The position numbers and the translations under genes were made by a program. The notes under the pieces are model-generated. The model was given only the letters and a program-made list of their open reading frames with translations, had not been told where the DNA came from and did not search any database. DNA of 64,000 nucleotides from JBCCQH01 sp039024435 (GTDB taxonomy: Bacteria; Bacteroidota; Bacteroidia; J057; JADKCL01): contig JBCCQH010000003.1 in NCBI GenBank assembly GCA_039024435.1, positions 1 to 64,000 of the forward strand, written 5' to 3'. Shown here piece by piece: positions 61,016 to 64,000 of the stretch; the first letter of the stretch is position 1, and each line of letters opens with the position of its first letter.

Positions 61016-62956
61016 TCAGGGCTTTTCGATGCGGAACAAATGGAAGGGCAGGGCAAATGGATTCAACTCCACGTAATTCCACTCCTGGTTCCAGAGATAG
61101 CTGTTTCCGGAGATGAGATCGTGGACGGTAAACTCCTGCCCCGGAGCGATGCCGATGGCCGACAGGGGCGTCTGCACCCAGCCCGATTGGGTGTAGTACG
61201 GGTCAATATTCACCACCATGAGGAGGTGATTGTCCGCGGCGGAATCGGATTTGTACCAGGCGAGGATATTTTCGTTCTCGACGGTACAAAACTGCAAGTT
61301 GTGCATGGCTTGCAAGGCGGGATTGTCCTTGCGCGCCTGGTTCATACGGGTCATGACGTGGGTGATCTTGTTGCGCTTTTCCCAGTCCCACTGGCGAATT
61401 TCGTACTTCTCCGAATCCCAGTATTCCTCCTTTCCGGGCACCGCTTCGTGGACCATGAACTCGTAGACCGGGCCGTAGAGGCCATAGTTGGAGTTGAGGG
61501 TGCCGGCCATGAACAGGCGGGTCAGGAAAACCGGTTCTTGCCCGCTTTGCAGGGCCCAGGGCAGGATGTCAGGGGTATTGGGCCAGAAGTTGGCGCGGAA
61601 ATAATCGCGGCCCGGACCTTGGGTCAACTCGGTCAGGTAAGCGATAAGTTCGGCCTTGGTATTGCGCCAGGTGTAGTAGGAATAGGACTGGCTAAAGCCG
61701 ACTTTGGCGAGTTGGTGCATGACCGCAGGCCGGGTAAATGCTTCCGAAAGGAAGATCACCCCCGGATCTTTTTTCTTACATTCGGCGATCAGGTGCTCCC
61801 AGAAGCGGTAGGGCTTCGTGTGGGGATTGTCGATGCGGAACACCCGCACACCCTGCTCCATCCAGTAGAGTACCACGTCAGTGAGGGCTTGCCAGAGGTT
61901 TTTCCAGTCCGGGGTCTCGAAGTAGATCGGCAGGATGTCCTGGTATTTCTTGGGGGGATTTTCCGCGTACTGCACCGAGCCGTCGGGACGCCAGCGGAAC
62001 CACTCGGGGTGCGCTTTGACCCAGGGGTGATCGGGCGCACACTGAAAAGCGATGTCCATCGCGATTTCGATGTCGTGTTCCAGGGCCTTTTTGATCAGGC
62101 GTTTGAAATCTTTCAGCGTACCGAGTTCGGGGAGGAGGGCGGTGTGGCCACCTTCTTTCGCCCCGACGCCCCAGCAGGATCCGGGTTCGCCCGGTTCCGC
62201 CGTCACCGAGTTGTTCTTGCCCTTGCGGTGAACCCGCCCAATCGGGTGGATCGGCGGCATGTACAAGGTATCAAACCCAAACTCCGCAATGCGGGGCAAC
62301 AATTTCTCTACGTCCTTGAAAGACCCGTGCTGGCCTTCCACCGACGAAGCCGAACGGGGAAACAGCTCGTACCACGTACTGAATTCGGCTTTTTTCCGGT
62401 CCACAAATACTTTGCGGGCCGGATACTCGACCACAAACCGGCGCTCGGGATGGGCCTGGAACAAGGCGTGCAACTCTTCGGAAACTGCTACCGCGGTTGC
62501 TTCCGCATAGCGGGATTCATCGGCGAAGAGGGCCACCCATTCTTTGATTTGCTTTTTATGGCCTTTGGCGACTTTCTTTTGCAAGTAGTCCAGATACTGA
62601 ACGCCGTCGAGCAACTCGACCGCGACCGTCTGACCGCCCTCAATTTTGCGTTCGATTTCGTGTTGCCAATTGAGGCCGTAATCGACCCAGCCTTCGACTT
62701 TGTACTCGTAGGTGCCGGGGCTTTCGAGAGCAAATGCACCGCCCCAGCGGTCATTTCCCCGGTGGGTCATCGCAACCGAACGCCACTTGCGCTGCTTTTC
62801 GTGGCGGTAGAGCAGGCGACCGTTGACCACGTCGTGGCCATCACCGTAGAGATCGATGGCTACCGACAGGGTGTCGCCGACGACCCGCTTGATGAAATAG
62901 CGCCCGGCGTTGAGTTCAGGGCTGAGATTTTCCAGGATTACACGACTCTGCGACAT
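61016..62956 (-). CDS. glgE: Alpha-1,4-glucan:maltose-1-phosphate maltosyltransferase
   Basis: 646 residues from ATG 62956. GH13_3 family: N-terminal beta domain (about 1-110), helical region, then catalytic (beta/alpha)8 with 'MPPIHPIGRVHRKGKNN', 'DIAFQCAPDHPWVKAHPEWF', the nucleophile region 'VRVFRIDNPHTKPYRFWEH' (Asp in R-I-D-N-P) and acid Glu in 'VIFLSEAFTRPAVM'. These are diagnostic for GlgE. It extends alpha-glucan by maltosyl units from maltose-1-phosphate. First gene of the leftward glucan operon; the upstream 177 bases are shared with the divergent gene at 63134. Confidence 0.97.
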   Translation of the reverse strand: MSQSRVILENLSPELNAGRYFIKRVVGDTLSVAIDLYGDGHDVVNGRLLYRHEKQRKWRSVAMTHRGNDRWGGAFALESPGTYEYKVEGWVDYGLNWQHEIERKIEGGQTVAVELLDGVQYLDYLQKKVAKGHKKQIKEWVALFADESRYAEATAVAVSEELHALFQAHPERRFVVEYPARKVFVDRKKAEFSTWYELFPRSASSVEGQHGSFKDVEKLLPRIAEFGFDTLYMPPIHPIGRVHRKGKNNSVTAEPGEPGSCWGVGAKEGGHTALLPELGTLKDFKRLIKKALEHDIEIAMDIAFQCAPDHPWVKAHPEWFRWRPDGSVQYAENPPKKYQDILPIYFETPDWKNLWQALTDVVLYWMEQGVRVFRIDNPHTKPYRFWEHLIAECKKKDPGVIFLSEAFTRPAVMHQLAKVGFSQSYSYYTWRNTKAELIAYLTELTQGPGRDYFRANFWPNTPDILPWALQSGQEPVFLTRLFMAGTLNSNYGLYGPVYEFMVHEAVPGKEEYWDSEKYEIRQWDWEKRNKITHVMTRMNQARKDNPALQAMHNLQFCTVENENILAWYKSDSAADNHLLMVVNIDPYYTQSGWVQTPLSAIGIAPGQEFTVHDLISGNSYLWNQEWNYVELNPFALPFHLFRIEKP

Positions 62957-63106
62957 TGGGTTTCGGACTAAGTGTTATTTTGACGCTAAGGTAAGAAAAA
63001 AAATTTCATTTCTCATTTCTAATGGGGACTCCCTAGTTCGTTACCATGGCCCATTTGCTGGTAAAATTCGGAATCCACAAATCGGTCCGGAAGCGGAAGA
63101 AATCAC

Positions 63107-63114
63107 TATCTTTG
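63107..63114 (+). promoter_or_regulatory. TAnnTTTG -7 box before the small membrane protein gene
   Basis: TATCTTTG, an exact match to the phylum's consensus, 19 bases before the ATG at 63134. A clear -33 element was not found. Confidence 0.55.
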
Positions 63115-63133
63115 GGTTACCTGCAAAACCAGT

Positions 63134-63577
63134 ATGGACATCCTCAAAATGCTCAGTGTTGCCGGCCTATCTGCCCTCAAGGTCATTCCTGGAGCAGCAT
63201 TGGCGGTTGCCCGGGAACTCAATCCGGTAGAAATTTTCCTTTCCCTGTTTGTCGGTGGTATGCTGGGAATCATTTTTTTTGCATATTTCGGTACACGCAT
63301 TCGCAAGTGGCGCAAAGCGCGCCTTAAGAAACGCGGGGTCAACAAGCCGTTTAAAATCCGGCGGATCCGACGCATCATGCGCATCTGGAAGCGATTTGGC
63401 CTGGCGGGCGTAGCGGTGCTGACCCCACCGATGATCAGTCCACCGTTTGGGGCCATTATCGCCGTCGCCTTCGGCGAGCGCTTCGAACGCATCCTCGCGT
63501 TCATGGCGGTGAGCATGGCCCTCTGGGCGGGAATATTTGCATTGATTGGGAAACAAGTACTGGAATGGATTGGATAG
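63134..63577 (+). CDS. Small multi-pass membrane protein
   Basis: 147 residues from ATG 63134. Three or four hydrophobic helices (about 3-25, 32-52, 88-110, 120-142) with a strongly basic loop between 2 and 3 ('RIRKWRKARLKKRGVNKPFK' and more Arg). The third helix carries 'VLTPPMISPPFGAIIAVAF', a double-Pro re-entrant-like motif reminiscent of small export (COG2426-like/DedA-type) proteins, but the match is weak. Its end overlaps the start of the next gene by 13 bases, so the two are coupled. Confidence 0.8.
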   Translation: MDILKMLSVAGLSALKVIPGAALAVARELNPVEIFLSLFVGGMLGIIFFAYFGTRIRKWRKARLKKRGVNKPFKIRRIRRIMRIWKRFGLAGVAVLTPPMISPPFGAIIAVAFGERFERILAFMAVSMALWAGIFALIGKQVLEWIG

Positions 63578-64000
63578 ACACTTCAAAAGTAGAATGGCTC
63601 TTTTTTGACCTCGACCACACGCTCTGGGATTACCAGCGCAATGCCAACGAGACCATGCGGGAGTTGTTCGTTCACTACGGCCCCAAAATGAGTCGGCAAG
63701 TTTCTTTTGAACGGTTCATCCGCACCTACCACGAACACAACTCCCGCCTTTGGAAACGCTACCGAGAGGACAAAATCGACTCGGCGACCCTGCGCCGCCT
63801 GCGCTGGGAGATCACCTTCCGAGATCTGGGGGTCGAAGTGGAGGACTGGGTAGAACAAATCAGTGAGGATTACCTGCAGTCCTGTCCCCGGAAGCCCTAT
63901 CTAATGCCCCATACCGAAGAAGTGCTGACCGCCCTCGGAGCCCGCTTCCCGATGCACATCATCACCAACGGTTTTCTGGAAGTCCAGCAGATCAAGCTGG
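63565..64000 (+). CDS. YjjG-type HAD nucleotidase (cut by window edge)
   Basis: At least 145 residues from ATG 63565, running off the right end. Motif I of the haloacid dehalogenase superfamily is 'WLFFDLDHTLWDYQRNA' (nucleophile Asp in D-L-D-H-T-L), typical of the YjjG branch of noncanonical pyrimidine nucleotidases; motif II 'MHIITNGFLEVQQ' has the T-N-G of the same branch; the helical cap is between. It dephosphorylates pyrimidine nucleotides, including noncanonical ones, in E. coli YjjG. C-terminal motifs III and IV are outside the window. Confidence 0.88.
   Translation, partial: MDWIDTSKVEWLFFDLDHTLWDYQRNANETMRELFVHYGPKMSRQVSFERFIRTYHEHNSRLWKRYREDKIDSATLRRLRWEITFRDLGVEVEDWVEQISEDYLQSCPRKPYLMPHTEEVLTALGARFPMHIITNGFLEVQQIKL

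Noticed and set aside
59297..62971. Long open frame (1224 codons) on the plus strand opposite glgE, mak and glgB
   Set aside because: It is antisense to three well-identified genes; the composition is a by-product of GC-rich codon use and it has no domain.
1..64000. tRNA or rRNA genes
   Set aside because: No cloverleaf or rRNA-like conserved stretch was recognised in any intergenic region by eye; an automated tRNA scan would settle it.

Overview
The window (64 kb, GC-rich coding) looks like a chromosomal stretch of a Bacteroidota member, most likely of the Saprospiria / Lewinella type. Evidence: a gliding-motility lipoprotein GldH next to RicT and DnaX-clamp-loader delta', two PorZ-like type IX secretion proteins, a secreted protease with a C-terminal sorting-type domain, DUF2723 and GWxTD proteins found mainly in this phylum, LytS/LytTR signalling, Rho with a huge disordered insertion, and TAnnTTTG-like -7 promoter boxes instead of sigma70 boxes. 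The genus is inference; no rRNA or tRNA gene was seen.

Layout. 0-10 kb: surface/envelope genes, then a LytS-LytTR two-component pair directly followed by a TolC / HlyD / MacB-type permease / LolD-type ATPase export operon. 10-11.3 kb: gene-poor, full of short dispersed repeats. 11.3-19.3 kb: an unrecognised helical protein, tandem PorZ paralogues and Mn-type superoxide dismutase. 19.4-32.5 kb: housekeeping (long 'eukaryote-like' GMP synthase, PDH E1 alpha), a DUF2723 glycosyltransferase-like protein, several unrecognised membrane or secreted proteins, GWxTD and WbqC proteins.

32.6-39.9 kb is the accessory highlight: a complete retron. A WGR/ARM-HEAT-repeat protein and a winged-helix/SWIM zinc-finger protein overlap by ATGA; then comes a 226-nt non-coding region with clear a1/a2 inverted repeats (13 bp) and a 75-nt msd-like hairpin, ending 15 nt before a reverse transcriptase with retron hallmarks (NAxxH, YADD, VTG). 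The gene set corresponds to the class I recall as type XIII retrons (ARM + WH-SWIM + RT). The locus is bordered by a dispersed repeat and a palindromic MITE-like element.

40-48 kb: gldH-ricT-holB, an M1 aminopeptidase lipoprotein, a duplicated transcription unit encoding two tiny two-helix membrane proteins that share operator, promoter spacing and 3' UTR (possibly an undescribed stress-type system), and serS. 48-54.7 kb: rho, an S8 protease, and a PAS/GAF hybrid sensor kinase. 54.9-63 kb: a leftward GlgE-pathway glucan operon (glgE-mak-glgB-GH57/DUF3536). The right end carries a small membrane protein and a truncated YjjG-type nucleotidase.
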